Shown piece after piece: positions 40,018-49,962 of a DNA stretch of 64,000 bases (positions are counted from its first letter, which is position 1; every line of letters begins with the position of its first letter). The stretch comes from Chelativorans sp. J32 (lineage in GTDB: Bacteria > Pseudomonadota > Alphaproteobacteria > Rhizobiales > Rhizobiaceae). Below the pieces are notes generated by a model. It saw only the letters and a program-made list of their open reading frames with translations, made no database searches and had not been told where the DNA came from. The position numbers and the translations under genes were made by a program. The stretch is from NCBI RefSeq assembly GCF_000518985.1, contig NZ_JAEQ01000002.1:124001-188000 (forward strand), in the 5' to 3' direction.

Positions 40018-41088
40018 CTAACTCTGGAGCGAGAGAGGAAGCGTCGCCCGTATCAACAACGCAATGAGATCAGCTTGGCGATGGGTGTGGGTCTTCTGGA
40101 ACAGGTTCTGGAGGTGGAATGTAAGCGTCGTTTGCTTGACCCCGAACTCTTCTCCGATCTCATCCAGTCTCTTCCCGGCCACCAACGCGGCGGCAAGCTT
40201 CGCTTCAGTCGACGTGCAACCGAACAGGGAGATCAGAACCTCCGCAGAGATATCGGCTTGCGTGTCCGGATCGACCAGCAGGGCGATTGCGTGTCGCGAG
40301 TTGCTGCCGGGCAGATTGAGCGAGGAAACCTGGAATACGAGCGGGTGCCCTTCTTCTCTTTCAAGAGCGAGCGTTCGGGTGCTTCCAACATCTCGCAGGA
40401 CGTCGGCAAGTGCCGTTCGTATGGATTGCGAGGAGGAGGTCGAGCGGGCGAGCAGACCTGAGGGCGTCAGCGAGACGCCATCCGCCCGCTCGGCCATTTT
40501 TCGCCCGGCCTCATTGGCCATGCGGACCTCGCCTGTTTCCTCGAGCAGGAAAATGCCGATGGCGAGGCGGTCCAACGCGGCGGCCAGGGCGGCAAGCGTA
40601 ACCTCACCGTCACGGACGGCCTGTTCGATCACCCGCTGCTGCTCGAACTGGAGGTTTGTCAGGAGCGACTGGCGAACCCGGTCCACGAGGCGAAGCCGGG
40701 ACCCGATCGTTGCCAGCAGGTCATCGAAGTCGACTGGTTTGACCAAATAATCGTCGGCGCCCGCGTTCTTTCCGCTCAACACCTCGCTGCGATCGGCCAG
40801 TGCCGTAAGAAAGATGAAGGGCACTTCGGCAAGATCGGGTCTTTCTGCTCTCACCTTCGCCAGCAGCTCGTATCCGCCCATTTCGGGCATGGTGATATCG
40901 CACAGAATGAGGTCTGGCCGCTCTGCTTCCAGGCTGTCGAATGCTTCCCGTCCGTTGTTCGCCTCGACGACCCGGTAGCCTGCCGAAACGAGCTCCTCGG
41001 TGATATCGGCTCGAAGAGCAGCTTCATCCTCTATGCAAAGGATCGTCCTCTTTGGGGGGGCGGAACCGTCAGGCTGATCCAACATCAT
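40018..41088 (-). CDS. Response regulator with PAS-like middle and LuxR-type HTH output
   Basis: 356 residues. REC domain with acidic pocket (CIEDEAAL), phospho-acceptor Asp64 in LILCDITMP and the conserved Lys in DDYLVKPVDF; a coiled stretch; a PAS-like domain (AIGIFLLEETGEVRMANEAG); and a C-terminal LuxR-type helix-turn-helix (CTSTEAKLAAALVAGKRLDE, VKQTTLTFHLQNLFQKT). Its ATG overlaps the histidine kinase stop by 4 bases, so the pair is translationally coupled. Confidence 0.9.
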   Translation of the reverse strand: MMLDQPDGSAPPKRTILCIEDEAALRADITEELVSAGYRVVEANNGREAFDSLEAERPDLILCDITMPEMGGYELLAKVRAERPDLAEVPFIFLTALADRSEVLSGKNAGADDYLVKPVDFDDLLATIGSRLRLVDRVRQSLLTNLQFEQQRVIEQAVRDGEVTLAALAAALDRLAIGIFLLEETGEVRMANEAGRKMAERADGVSLTPSGLLARSTSSSQSIRTALADVLRDVGSTRTLALEREEGHPLVFQVSSLNLPGSNSRHAIALLVDPDTQADISAEVLISLFGCTSTEAKLAAALVAGKRLDEIGEEFGVKQTTLTFHLQNLFQKTHTHRQADLIALLIRATLPLSLQS

Positions 41089-42870
41089 GCTGCGATCGCT
41101 TCGTCTATGGGGATTTTGAGAACAAAGGAGGAGCCGCCTCCTTCACGCGGGAAAGCTTCAACATCGCCCCCATGCATCCGGGCAATAGTGCGGGCGACAT
41201 GCAGCCCAATGCCCGTGCCCTCGACACCGACGGCGGTCGTGGCCCGAAAGAATCGCTCGAACAGTTTCGGCCGTTCGTCCTCGGGTATGCCAATTCCCCG
41301 GTCGCACACGCTTATGTGGATCCATAGATGATCGACATTGGCGGTGACTTCGATCGGATGTGGTGGCTGTGAGTATTTGACGGCATTGGAAAGCAGGTTG
41401 GCGACGACCTGGTCTATCAGGAGCGGATCACAGGAAACGGAAAATGGCAGCCGATCCAGATCCAGTCTGAATTCCCTGTCCGGCGCCGTTTCCTTCTGAC
41501 GTTCGCAGGCATCGACTATGAGCCTTGCGAGGTCGCACCGCTTCACCTCGACATCGATCTGCCCGGCATCGACCTTTGCGGCGTTCAAGGTGCTGGAGAC
41601 GAGACGCGTAAGCCGCATCACAGCCGACCGGATCTTTCCTGCACGTTCCCGGATCTCGTTTTCGTCCATCTCTCTGCCGCGCCGGATCATCCGCTGCGCG
41701 CTGGCATCGACGATCGACAGGGGTGTCCGGAACTGATGGGAGACCATCGAGACGAAACCCTTGTAGAGCTCCCGAAGCGCGGTTTCCCGCTTCAGCGACT
41801 CCTCCAGATCCCTCGTTCGCTCGGCGACGATGCTTTCGAGCTGATCGCGATGTTTGACGAGTTCGAGCTGGGCCAGATGCGCGTCGGTGACGTCCCTGAA
41901 GATCATTATCGCTCCGATCACCTCCTCGTCCGAAAGGATAGGATAGGTGAATTTCTCCACATAGAGGGCGCTGCCGGGGATGGCATGCGGGGGCATATGA
42001 AGGCTTTCCCCTGCCAGCGTCTTCCGCATCATGTCCATGATGAGGTGATCTTCGGGCAGCCGGTACGCATCCTGCAGCAAGCGGCCGACGACTCGCCCGT
42101 CGTCGATGGGCGCGGGAAACATTCTGCCAAGCGCCAAATTCCAGTGCGTGCAGCAAAATTCGGTGTCGATGGCAATCACGCCGTCCCCGCTCGATTCAAC
42201 GAGGAGGCGGGAAAAATCGCGGTCGCGCCTGAGTTCGGCCTCGGCGCGGGCAGCGGCGCGCAGGCTCGCCACCAGGCGCATGACGATGAAGGTCCCGAAA
42301 CCCAGAATGAGCAGAACGGCGAAGATCGCCTCGAGCAGAACAGCCCTGTATTTGTCCCGCTGAGCGGCTTGGCTGGTACGCTCCGCGATCATGATGTCGT
42401 TGGCCACTGCCCTGAACATGGCAGCGTCGTCGAGCAGATCGTCTAGAACGGGGTGCGGGAGCGGGGAGCGTGACGCCGTCGCGCTAGCCAAGGCTGCTTC
42501 GAAGGCGGTGAGGCGATCGAAAGCCGCCTCCAGCGGCGCGCTCCCCAGATGCTGCGCGATCACCTTTCCCAAGGAGCCTTCGGAGAGGAGGGCAAGACGG
42601 CTGAATGCCAGATCGAGACGGAGTTGGAGGTGCTCCGCGTCTTCATCCGTCCGCTCACCGCGGTTCCAAGCTTCCGCGGCCAATGCAAGGCGGTGATCCT
42701 CATAATGAACCTGGGATACGAGCCACAGCATGTTTTCGCCGAGGGAGTTGGAAAGGTTCTTTTCGGCTTTCCACCAGCCGATGGAGGGCGAGGCCGAGCA
42801 GCATAGCGCAGGCCGCGATTACTGCCGCGGTGATCGCTGCTCCGGTACGCCTCTTTGCCGCGATGCTCAT
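41085..42870 (-). CDS. Sensor histidine kinase with apparent N-terminal frameshift
   Basis: The start at 42870 forms an ATGA overlap with the upstream gene and encodes a membrane helix (AAITAAVIAACAMLLGLALH). The frame then ends in another register. The rest continues from WKAEKNLSNSLGENMLWL; removing one A of the AAA at 42768-42770 (T on the plus strand) gives LVEAEKNLSN. The remaining 548 codons hold a second membrane helix, PAS (SGDGVIAIDTEFCCTHWN), HisKA with SHQFRTPLS, and HATPase_c with NLLSNAVKYSQ and GTGIGLHVA. A product from 42731 alone would lack the first helix and part of the periplasmic domain. Confidence 0.82.
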
Positions 42871-43394
42871 CGAACCTCGATTTTGTCGAGCTGCCAAACC
42901 CATCTCGAATCATATCGCTCATCTCTCACGGCAGGAACACTGTCTCGCGGATACACAATCCAAAGCGGTCCCTTGTCTCGCCGCAGCAACCGCTCCCCGT
43001 CCATCCGCAGCGCGATGAGCACACCGAAGTTGTCAGCATCGGAGACGGGGATATCGATTCGATACCCATTGATCCCTTCGGCGCGAAGGACGCTGCCCTT
43101 GACGGCGACCTCATCCAGGAGAGCTTTCAGCCGAATGCCTTCGAAGAGCTTGATGCCATCCGTCCAGGGCGTTCGCGTCACGATCCGATGCTGAGGCAGC
43201 GCCGACAGCATCTCCTCATCGAAGAGCGCTGCACCATCGCCATTCGCCCTTGCGATCTTGCCGGTGACGGTCAGCAGAACGGGGCCGCTCGGCTTCCGAA
43301 GTTCCCCAGCGATAGCAATGCCTGAAAGCGAGAGCATTATCGCCACAAGGCCGAGCATCGGCACCCGGAGCCCCTTAGATCGAGTGGGATTCAT
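42867..43394 (-). CDS. Periplasmic SUOX-like (molybdopterin-oxidoreductase fold) protein without cysteine
   Basis: 175 residues: signal peptide (VPMLGLVAIMLSLSGIAIAG) and a domain like the oxidoreductase molybdopterin-binding fold (VLLTVTGKIARAN, GIRLKALLDEVAV, GPLWIVYPRD, WQLDKIEV). The protein contains no Cys at all, so it cannot hold molybdenum through the usual ligand and is more likely a binding or sensing protein. It is the first gene of a three-gene operon with the histidine kinase and response regulator, overlapping the kinase start by ATGA. Starts at the ATG at 43394. Confidence 0.78.
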   Translation of the reverse strand: MNPTRSKGLRVPMLGLVAIMLSLSGIAIAGELRKPSGPVLLTVTGKIARANGDGAALFDEEMLSALPQHRIVTRTPWTDGIKLFEGIRLKALLDEVAVKGSVLRAEGINGYRIDIPVSDADNFGVLIALRMDGERLLRRDKGPLWIVYPRDSVPAVRDERYDSRWVWQLDKIEVR

Positions 43395-43585
43395 CAAGAT
43401 TCTTTCGGCTGGTCTTCAGCTGCAGCCACAATATCAGCCCATGATTCTGCATTCCCCCTATGGGTAGAGGGGGCGTCCAGCCGATTTTTCATCTAGTTCC
43501 CGACCCTGCACTTCACTTCAACAGCGAAAATCTTCGGGCTCCGGGAGGGGCTGCGGGATTTATTTCGCGAGATCATAGGAAAAAC

Positions 43586-43933
43586 ATGGAACGCATCTCA
43601 ATCGTGGGCCTGGTTTCCCTCGCCCTTGCTCTTGCCGGCTGTGCCCAGACGGCGGGGGAATCGACAGGTTTGGCCTTCAGCGAGGGAAAACCAGCCGCTC
43701 GCGCCAGTCAGCAAAGAACGGCCGCGACAAAGAAGGACGGCTGCTCGGAAGCCATTCAAGCCCAGCAGAACGCGGCCATGCTGGGAGGCGCACTTGGCAT
43801 GGTCGGCAGTTTCGGAGGGCTCGGCGGGCGTGGCGGTATGGTCGCCAGCCAGGTCGCTTCGACGGCAGGCAACATGGTGGCGACGAGCCAATCCGCAAAT
43901 GCGCGCGCGAGGGTTATGAAGGAATGCTACTGA
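43586..43933 (+). CDS. Small glycine-rich hypothetical lipoprotein
   Basis: 115 residues. Signal peptide with lipobox LAGC (MERISIVGLVSLALALAGC). The mature part is short, with a Gly-rich hydrophobic stretch (MLGGALGMVGSFGGLGGRGG) that could insert in a membrane and two further Cys residues (in KKDGC and the C-terminal KECY). AGGAAAAAC precedes the ATG. The next gene overlaps its end by 10 bases, suggesting a two-gene unit. No family recognised. Confidence 0.65.
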   Translation: MERISIVGLVSLALALAGCAQTAGESTGLAFSEGKPAARASQQRTAATKKDGCSEAIQAQQNAAMLGGALGMVGSFGGLGGRGGMVASQVASTAGNMVATSQSANARARVMKECY

Positions 43934-44472
43934 TCGAGAAGTATAGATTGAAGGCAGGATGCAATCGGCTTAGCCGAGGCCTATGCCGATCGCTCGCCAT
44001 TGCGATGATCTCTACGGCGTTTATGGGATTTGCAACCGTAGGAGCTGCGGGCCTGGACAGCAGCGAGGTCCAGGCTGTCGTGACCATTTTGGAAGAACTT
44101 TCATCCGAAACCGGCGACACGGTCTTCTACGACGAGGAAGCCGCCGACGAGTGGTTCCTGATCGACGACGAAAGTTCGAAGCGGATTCCTGCCGCTGGCT
44201 TTACCCGGCGCGCCTGGAAGGAAGCCTTCGACCAGACGATGACGGGCTTCATTGCGTCCATTCCACGATCGGAACTGGAAGAGATGATGGAAGAGTTCGT
44301 GAACAGGATCGGTGAAATCACGAACATGACGCCGGAACAGAAGCAAGAGGCGGCGGATGCATTGCGCGCGGACATCGGCAAACTCGACGCTATCCGCGAA
44401 CGCGGCGCGCCGTACCAGGATGTGGTCAGTCCTTATGCCCAACGTTTGAGGAAGATCGCCCTCGAAAACTAG
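43924..44472 (+). CDS. Hypothetical exported protein
   Basis: 182 residues with an N-terminal hydrophobic signal after a basic start (GLCRSLAIAMISTAFMGFATVGAAG). The mature part is acidic and helical (VVTILEELSSETGD, ELEEMMEEFVNRIGEI). No known domain recognised. Overlaps the preceding lipoprotein gene by 10 bases, so co-expressed. The large autotransporter gene follows 365 bases later on the same strand. Confidence 0.65.
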   Translation: MLLIEKYRLKAGCNRLSRGLCRSLAIAMISTAFMGFATVGAAGLDSSEVQAVVTILEELSSETGDTVFYDEEAADEWFLIDDESSKRIPAAGFTRRAWKEAFDQTMTGFIASIPRSELEEMMEEFVNRIGEITNMTPEQKQEAADALRADIGKLDAIRERGAPYQDVVSPYAQRLRKIALEN

Positions 44473-44837
44473 GATGCAGCCTGACAAGTTTGGGCAACAA
44501 GCATGACCGGAACTGGGAACGGCGGGGGCGATGAACTCCCGCCGTATTGGTTTCGGTATCGGCGGATTATTGCGAAGTTATGCTTTTTGCATCTTCCCCT
44601 TCGTTCACATGGGGCAGGGCAGATAGGGGCCTGATAGGCCGTTCAGAAATGTGAACGGAGACTTTCAGCGAATGGCGCGACCGCCGATCAGCCCCGAAGC
44701 ATCTGAACCACCCCGCAAAGCGGACCAAAGCTTAATTACCTTCGAAGGCGCCAAGGCACCCTTTTAGGCCTGCCAAATTGCCGGCGCGTCACCATAGATC
44801 CGCGCAACCTGACCAATCACATCCAGAGAGTAGCAAC
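44473..44837. other. Long upstream region of the autotransporter gene
   Basis: 365 bases without a gene. ACGGCGGG/CCCGCCGT near 44519-44547 is a hairpin that may end the preceding transcript. CGTTCACAT (44602-44610) and ATGTGAACG (44649-44657) are perfect 9-bp inverted arms 38 bases apart, a candidate regulatory loop or operator pair. No small coding frame is convincing. Confidence 0.5.
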
Positions 44838-47800
44838 ATGGTCGCAGTTGATCGCACCACCACGCGTTCCGTTTCATTATCCCGCAAGAGCCGGCTCCTC
44901 TGCGCAACAGCGCTCGTCGGCGTTCTTCTGCCGCTGACGACGGCACAGGCGCAAAACGTTCGTTACGCGGAGACCGGAACCTACAATAATGATATTGTCG
45001 CGCCGTATCGCGGCACGGCAACGGTATCGACTGCGGAAGACACCGTTGCCACTTATGTCGGAAATCTCACCTTCCAGGAAGCTGCGTCTCTTTTCGTAGG
45101 CGACCGGGCACTGGACAATGGCACGATCGTGTTCGCGCCGGAGAGTATCTCGAGCCCTGTGCCTGCACCGGGGACCGTCATCACTTTAGGTCAACTGCAG
45201 CTGCGAGCTGGCACGTTACGGTTCGGCAACGCCGTCGGCAGAGAGTTCTTCGCCAGAGAGAATACCAATATCGTCATTTCAGGCGGCACTCTGGATCTCG
45301 CCGGTGCCGATCAGCACATCCACAATCTCGTGGCCACGACAAACCAGTCCCTGACAAACAGCACTGTCGATACAGTTGCAGTTCTGTCTCTCACCACGGG
45401 ATCCATACAGCAAGGTCTGAATGACGGCGCGGGCAGCATCAGGCTAAGAAAGACGGGCTCAGGTACACTCACAGTGGACGGAGCAAACAGCTTCTCCGGC
45501 GGGACCGAGATCGCGTATGGCACCGTCCGGATGCTCGATGCAAGGGCGCTTGGAAGTGGAGCAATCGCGTTCAACTCAAACGGTCCCTCCGCCTCGGGAT
45601 TGTCCTTTCTCCTTCGCAACGAGGCGGCGGCCGTCGAGAACGACCTCATCATTTCGGGGACGGCTGGAGCGCTTCTCGACATCGCAGACGGCCGTTCGGC
45701 AATCCTGAGCGGAGTGATCTCCGGTGCCGGCCAACTCATAAAATATGGCAATGGCACGCTCGTCCTTGCGGGCAAAGACCATCATACCGGTGGCACTGAC
45801 GTTCAATTCGGCACGCTCGTTCTCGCCAGTGGCGAGGCGATTGCCGACGATTCGCATATATCCGTAGGGACGTTCGGGACATTGCAGGTCGCGCAGACCG
45901 AGGCGATCGACCGGATCACGGGCAATGGCAGTATCGTTATTGGCGACGCCACCCTCATAGTGGGTGGGTATAATGGCGACTCGATCATCAGCGGCGTGAT
46001 ATCCGGCGACGCGGCTACCGTTCAACTCCGCAAGGAAGGCACGGGCACGCTCGAACTGCTCCGCGAAAACACCTATTCAGGCAAGACCCATATTCGAGGT
46101 GGGAGGGTCGTGGCCGGGGCATCCCAGGCGTTCGGCACGGGAGCGGTGGAATTCATCCAACCCTCTGAAGGCCGCAATGTGCTCGAGCTGACAAACGGCG
46201 TCAATCTCTCAAACGTGATGCTGTTTGGTTCCCACGTGATCCTCGAGAACAATGACTTCGCCACGTTAAGCGGCATACTCGAGGGCAATCGAGGATTGGC
46301 CATCACCAAGATGGGACGTGGCACGATAAGCCTCTCCGGTCATAATGATTATATCGGGCCGCAGGCGATCGTTCGCGAGGGGGCTCTCTCGTTTGACGGC
46401 CGGTTTAACAACAATGTTGAAGCCGCCTTTGGCGGAACGGTCACCGGCTCCGGCTACATAGACGGTCATGTGGAAATCGCCGACGGCGGACGGCTCTATG
46501 GCCAGTATGATCGTACGCTCACTATGGCCAGCCTGACGCTCAATGAAAATTCCGATATCGAAATTCTCGTAGACGAACCGGGAACACAGGCCTTCTTCGA
46601 AATCCAGGGTGATCTCGTGCTGGACGGCCGCCTGGCCATTGACGACGATGTCGGCACCGCCTTTGGGAGGGGCGTCTATCGTCTGTTCAACTACGGCGGC
46701 AGTCTGACCGACAACGGGTTGGAAGTGGTCGGCCTGCCCGATGACAGCGAGTTTGATATCGGTGACATCGAAATTCAGACCGCGATCGACAAGCAGGTCA
46801 ACATTGTGGTGGATGGCGATCCGGGTCCGGGCCCCGATCCGCGCCCCAACACGCAGTTCTGGGATGGATCCGGTACCACCGCAGACGGTGTGATTTCCGG
46901 CGGGTACGGTATCTGGAGGACCGGCACCACGAACTGGACCCGCACCAATGGCGAGGTCAACGACAGCTGGGGCGGGCGCTTCGCCGTGTTCCAAGGGGAG
47001 CCGGGAACGATCACAGTCAGCGATGACGATGGCGATATATCGATAACCGGAATGCAGTTCGCCATCGACGGCTACCGTGTCGAGGGGGATGCGATTACGC
47101 TGGCAGAGCAGGAAACACTGATCCGCGTCGGCGATGGATCGCAGGCCGGTACGGATTACACGGCCACCATCGCTTCCGAACTCCGGGGTGACGGAGCGCT
47201 GGTCAAGGATGATCTGGGCACGTTGGTGTTAACCGGCCAGAACAGCTATCGCGGGGACACCATTGTCCGGTCTGGCACACTCGTCGGCGATACCGGCAGC
47301 ATCAGGAACAACATCGCCAATAACGGTCACGTCATATTTGATCAGGAGCAGGATGCGGTATTCTCCGGCACCATTTCGGGCCGGGGAACGATGGGCAAAA
47401 GAGGTGAAGGAACACTCATCCTTGACAGCCGCAGCGCCCTCGACTGGGCGATCGAGGAAGGCGGGCTGGTATCGAGGGCAGACCTGTTGGGCGGCAATCT
47501 CGAGATTGCCGAAGACGCATTCATGCGGTTCGACCAGAATGCCAGCGACATTTACCACGGCATGATTGCCGGTTCGGGCGATTTTCAAGTTGCCATTGGT
47601 GTTGGCAATCGTCTTCGTCTGACGGGGGACAGCTCCGCGTTTGCAGGAGAGACCACCGTGACGGGCGGCAGCTTGGTTGTGGACGGAAGGCTTGGCGGGT
47701 TCCTTTCCATGCAGGATGGGACGGTGCTTGCCGGCGCAGGGACGGTAGGTACGACCTATATTGCCTCCGGCGCGACAGTGGCCCCCGGCACCGGTGCCGG

Positions 47801-49235
47801 CACATTGACCGTCGCGGGTGATTTCACCCAGGCTTCGGGGTCCCTCTACGAGGTCGATGCCGATGCGGACGGCACGTCGGATCTGATCGACGTTTCGGGC
47901 ACCGCGACCCTGGAAGGGGGAGCCGTTCATGTGTTGGCGGGCACCGGCAATTATGCCGCCGCCAGCCAGTACACGATCCTGGCCGCGGATGGTGGCGTTT
48001 TCGGCGCCTACACCGGTGGCGTCACCTCGAACCTCGCCTTCCTTGATCCAAGCCTGAGCTATGACGCCAACAATGTCTATCTGACGATGACGCGCAACGA
48101 GGTCGGCTTCGTTAATGTCGGCAATACCCGCAACCAGAAGGCGGCAGGCGCTGCTATCGAGAGCCTGGGCGCGGGCAACGCCGTCCACGATGCGGTTCTG
48201 AACCTGTCGGGCGAACAGGCACGAGACGCATTCGATCGGCTGTCGGGCGAAGTCCATGCCTCGGTGAAGACAGCAATGCTGGAAGACAGCCGCTTCATTC
48301 GCGATGCCGTCATGAACCGCATCCGGGCGGCCTTCGGCGATACCACCCTCGCTGTTCCCCCTGTGATGGAGTTCGATGACGGGAGCGCAAGGCTCTCTGC
48401 TGCCAACACGGACACTTTCGCGATGTGGGCGCAGGCGTTCGGGTCCTGGGGCCATTGGGAAGGCAATGGCAATGCGGCAAGCTTCTCCCGTGACGCGGGT
48501 GGCTTGCTCGTGGGCGGTGATGCCTATGTTGCAGATTGGAGGCTCGGTCTCGTCGCGGGATACAGCCACTCGAGCTTCTCCCTTGGAGAAAGATCCTCGT
48601 CCGGGTCGAGCGACAATTATCATCTGGGCCTTTACGGCGGCAGGAAATGGGGGAAAGTTGGGTTCCGTTCAGGGGTGGCCTATTCCTGGCACGACATCGA
48701 TACCTCTCGCTCCGTCTCCTTCCCGGGATTTTCGGAAAAGCTGGAAGGATCCTACCATGCGGGCACCTTCCAGGCCTTCGGTGAGGTTGGCTATCGCTTG
48801 GACGTCGCGCCTAAAACGGTGTTCGAACCATTTGCCGACCTGGCGCATGTCAGCTTGAAAGCGGACGGTTTCACAGAGACCGGCGGCGGGGCCGCTTTGA
48901 CCGGCGGTAGCCAGACCGTCGACACGACGTTCACCACCCTGGGCCTGCGCGCTTCCCATGGCTTCGCCTTCGGCACGATCGAGGCGACGGCTCGGGGAAT
49001 GGTCGGCTGGCGGCACGCATTCGGCGATACGGTTCCGACCGCGGCGCATGCTTTTGTCGGCGGCCAGGGCTTTGCCGTTGCCGGCGTACCGATCGGCGAG
49101 GACATAGCGCTCATCGAAGCCGGCATGGATTTCGCGATTTCGCAGAGTGCGACGCTCGGCTTCTCCTATAATGGTCAGTTCGCCTCTGACGTTCAGGATC
49201 AGACCGTAAAAGCCAACTTCAACATGCGGTTCTGA
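44838..49235 (+). CDS. Large type V autotransporter (AIDA-like passenger with beta-barrel)
   Basis: 1465 residues. Signal peptide (SRLLCATALVGVLLPLTTAQ then AQN). The passenger of about 1150 residues has many PATR-type beta-helix repeats such as GSGTLTVDGANSFSGGT, GNGTLVLAGKDHHTGGT, GTGTLELLRENTYSGKT and GTLVLTGQNSYRGDT. The C-terminal 290 residues are an autotransporter barrel (FAMWAQAFGSWGHWEGNGNA) ending in the expected aromatic, FNMRF. No protease triad was found, so probably an adhesin or surface structural protein. The barrel region resembles that of the broken protease autotransporter at 9375-12359. Confidence 0.92.
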   Translation: MVAVDRTTTRSVSLSRKSRLLCATALVGVLLPLTTAQAQNVRYAETGTYNNDIVAPYRGTATVSTAEDTVATYVGNLTFQEAASLFVGDRALDNGTIVFAPESISSPVPAPGTVITLGQLQLRAGTLRFGNAVGREFFARENTNIVISGGTLDLAGADQHIHNLVATTNQSLTNSTVDTVAVLSLTTGSIQQGLNDGAGSIRLRKTGSGTLTVDGANSFSGGTEIAYGTVRMLDARALGSGAIAFNSNGPSASGLSFLLRNEAAAVENDLIISGTAGALLDIADGRSAILSGVISGAGQLIKYGNGTLVLAGKDHHTGGTDVQFGTLVLASGEAIADDSHISVGTFGTLQVAQTEAIDRITGNGSIVIGDATLIVGGYNGDSIISGVISGDAATVQLRKEGTGTLELLRENTYSGKTHIRGGRVVAGASQAFGTGAVEFIQPSEGRNVLELTNGVNLSNVMLFGSHVILENNDFATLSGILEGNRGLAITKMGRGTISLSGHNDYIGPQAIVREGALSFDGRFNNNVEAAFGGTVTGSGYIDGHVEIADGGRLYGQYDRTLTMASLTLNENSDIEILVDEPGTQAFFEIQGDLVLDGRLAIDDDVGTAFGRGVYRLFNYGGSLTDNGLEVVGLPDDSEFDIGDIEIQTAIDKQVNIVVDGDPGPGPDPRPNTQFWDGSGTTADGVISGGYGIWRTGTTNWTRTNGEVNDSWGGRFAVFQGEPGTITVSDDDGDISITGMQFAIDGYRVEGDAITLAEQETLIRVGDGSQAGTDYTATIASELRGDGALVKDDLGTLVLTGQNSYRGDTIVRSGTLVGDTGSIRNNIANNGHVIFDQEQDAVFSGTISGRGTMGKRGEGTLILDSRSALDWAIEEGGLVSRADLLGGNLEIAEDAFMRFDQNASDIYHGMIAGSGDFQVAIGVGNRLRLTGDSSAFAGETTVTGGSLVVDGRLGGFLSMQDGTVLAGAGTVGTTYIASGATVAPGTGAGTLTVAGDFTQASGSLYEVDADADGTSDLIDVSGTATLEGGAVHVLAGTGNYAAASQYTILAADGGVFGAYTGGVTSNLAFLDPSLSYDANNVYLTMTRNEVGFVNVGNTRNQKAAGAAIESLGAGNAVHDAVLNLSGEQARDAFDRLSGEVHASVKTAMLEDSRFIRDAVMNRIRAAFGDTTLAVPPVMEFDDGSARLSAANTDTFAMWAQAFGSWGHWEGNGNAASFSRDAGGLLVGGDAYVADWRLGLVAGYSHSSFSLGERSSSGSSDNYHLGLYGGRKWGKVGFRSGVAYSWHDIDTSRSVSFPGFSEKLEGSYHAGTFQAFGEVGYRLDVAPKTVFEPFADLAHVSLKADGFTETGGGAALTGGSQTVDTTFTTLGLRASHGFAFGTIEATARGMVGWRHAFGDTVPTAAHAFVGGQGFAVAGVPIGEDIALIEAGMDFAISQSATLGFSYNGQFASDVQDQTVKANFNMRF

Positions 49236-49260
49236 GAGCTTTTCAATCAGCAAAGCATCG

Positions 49261-49289
49261 ATGGCGGCGCCAGATTTCTTCGCCGCCGT
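49261..49289 (+). terminator. Hairpin after the autotransporter gene
   Basis: GGCGGCG near 49263-49269 pairs with CGCCGCC near 49281-49287, about 30 bases after the stop. No T-run, so assignment is tentative. Confidence 0.35.
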
Positions 49290-49353
49290 CGGGCCCTGCA
49301 CGGGCTGGCCCTTCTGGCCGGTCTCACGGCTCTTGAAAAGCGCCAGTTAGGAA

Positions 49354-49962
49354 TCAGCGGGCCTGGAGTTCCAATCGCATGATGACCCGGTTGGTCGAAG
49401 GTTCTCGAACCGGCCTGAAGCCGCGCTTGGCAAACATGTATTCGGTGCCGACCTGACTGTCGGCCGCGCCAATCCTGTTTCCTTTGGTCGGGAACCCTTC
49501 TACGGCGAGTGCGCCATGACGGCCTGCCAGGGTGACGGCTTCATCGAGCAGAATCCCGGTAATGCCGCGCCGTCTAAACTCCTGGCGAACAAAGAAGCAG
49601 CTGACGAGCCAGACGGAGTCGTTCTCCAGAGGATCGCCGTCGCGCAATGTCGGGGTTTTCACCGCGCGGACATATCTCGACCGCGGACCTGCGGCGATCC
49701 ATCCGACAGGCTCGGAGCCAGCATAGGCCAGAAGACCCATCGGTACACGCTCGCGTTCGACCAGAGCGGCAAACAGCCGCCCGTTCTGCTCGCCGTGGCC
49801 TGCATGAAAGTCCTTGACCGGAATGATGAACCACATGCACCAGCAGCCCCGGGTTGCAGAACTGCTGTCGAAAAGGCGGCCGAGATCGCCGATCGTGCCT
49901 TGATCGAGCGTACGAACAACAAGCAGGCTGTCCAATCCCGACAAGGCGTTCCTCGGGTTCAA
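49354..49962 (-). CDS. GNAT-family N-acetyltransferase
   Basis: 202 residues if started at TTG 49962, which forms a TTGA overlap with the stop of the upstream GST gene; TTG at 49941 with GAGGAA upstream is an alternative. Acetyl-CoA loop: SCFFVRQEFRRRGITGILLDEAVTLA. The Cys-rich N-terminal segment TRGCWCMWFIIP is typical of this GNAT subgroup. Substrate unknown. Likely co-transcribed with the GST gene. Confidence 0.87.
   Translation of the reverse strand: MNPRNALSGLDSLLVVRTLDQGTIGDLGRLFDSSSATRGCWCMWFIIPVKDFHAGHGEQNGRLFAALVERERVPMGLLAYAGSEPVGWIAAGPRSRYVRAVKTPTLRDGDPLENDSVWLVSCFFVRQEFRRRGITGILLDEAVTLAGRHGALAVEGFPTKGNRIGAADSQVGTEYMFAKRGFRPVREPSTNRVIMRLELQAR

Noticed and set aside
42867-43394. 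Functional molybdenum oxidoreductase
   Set aside because: No cysteine in the protein, so the molybdenum ligand is absent.
47229-48623. 464-codon minus-strand frame
   Set aside because: Antisense to the autotransporter passenger and barrel; no domain.
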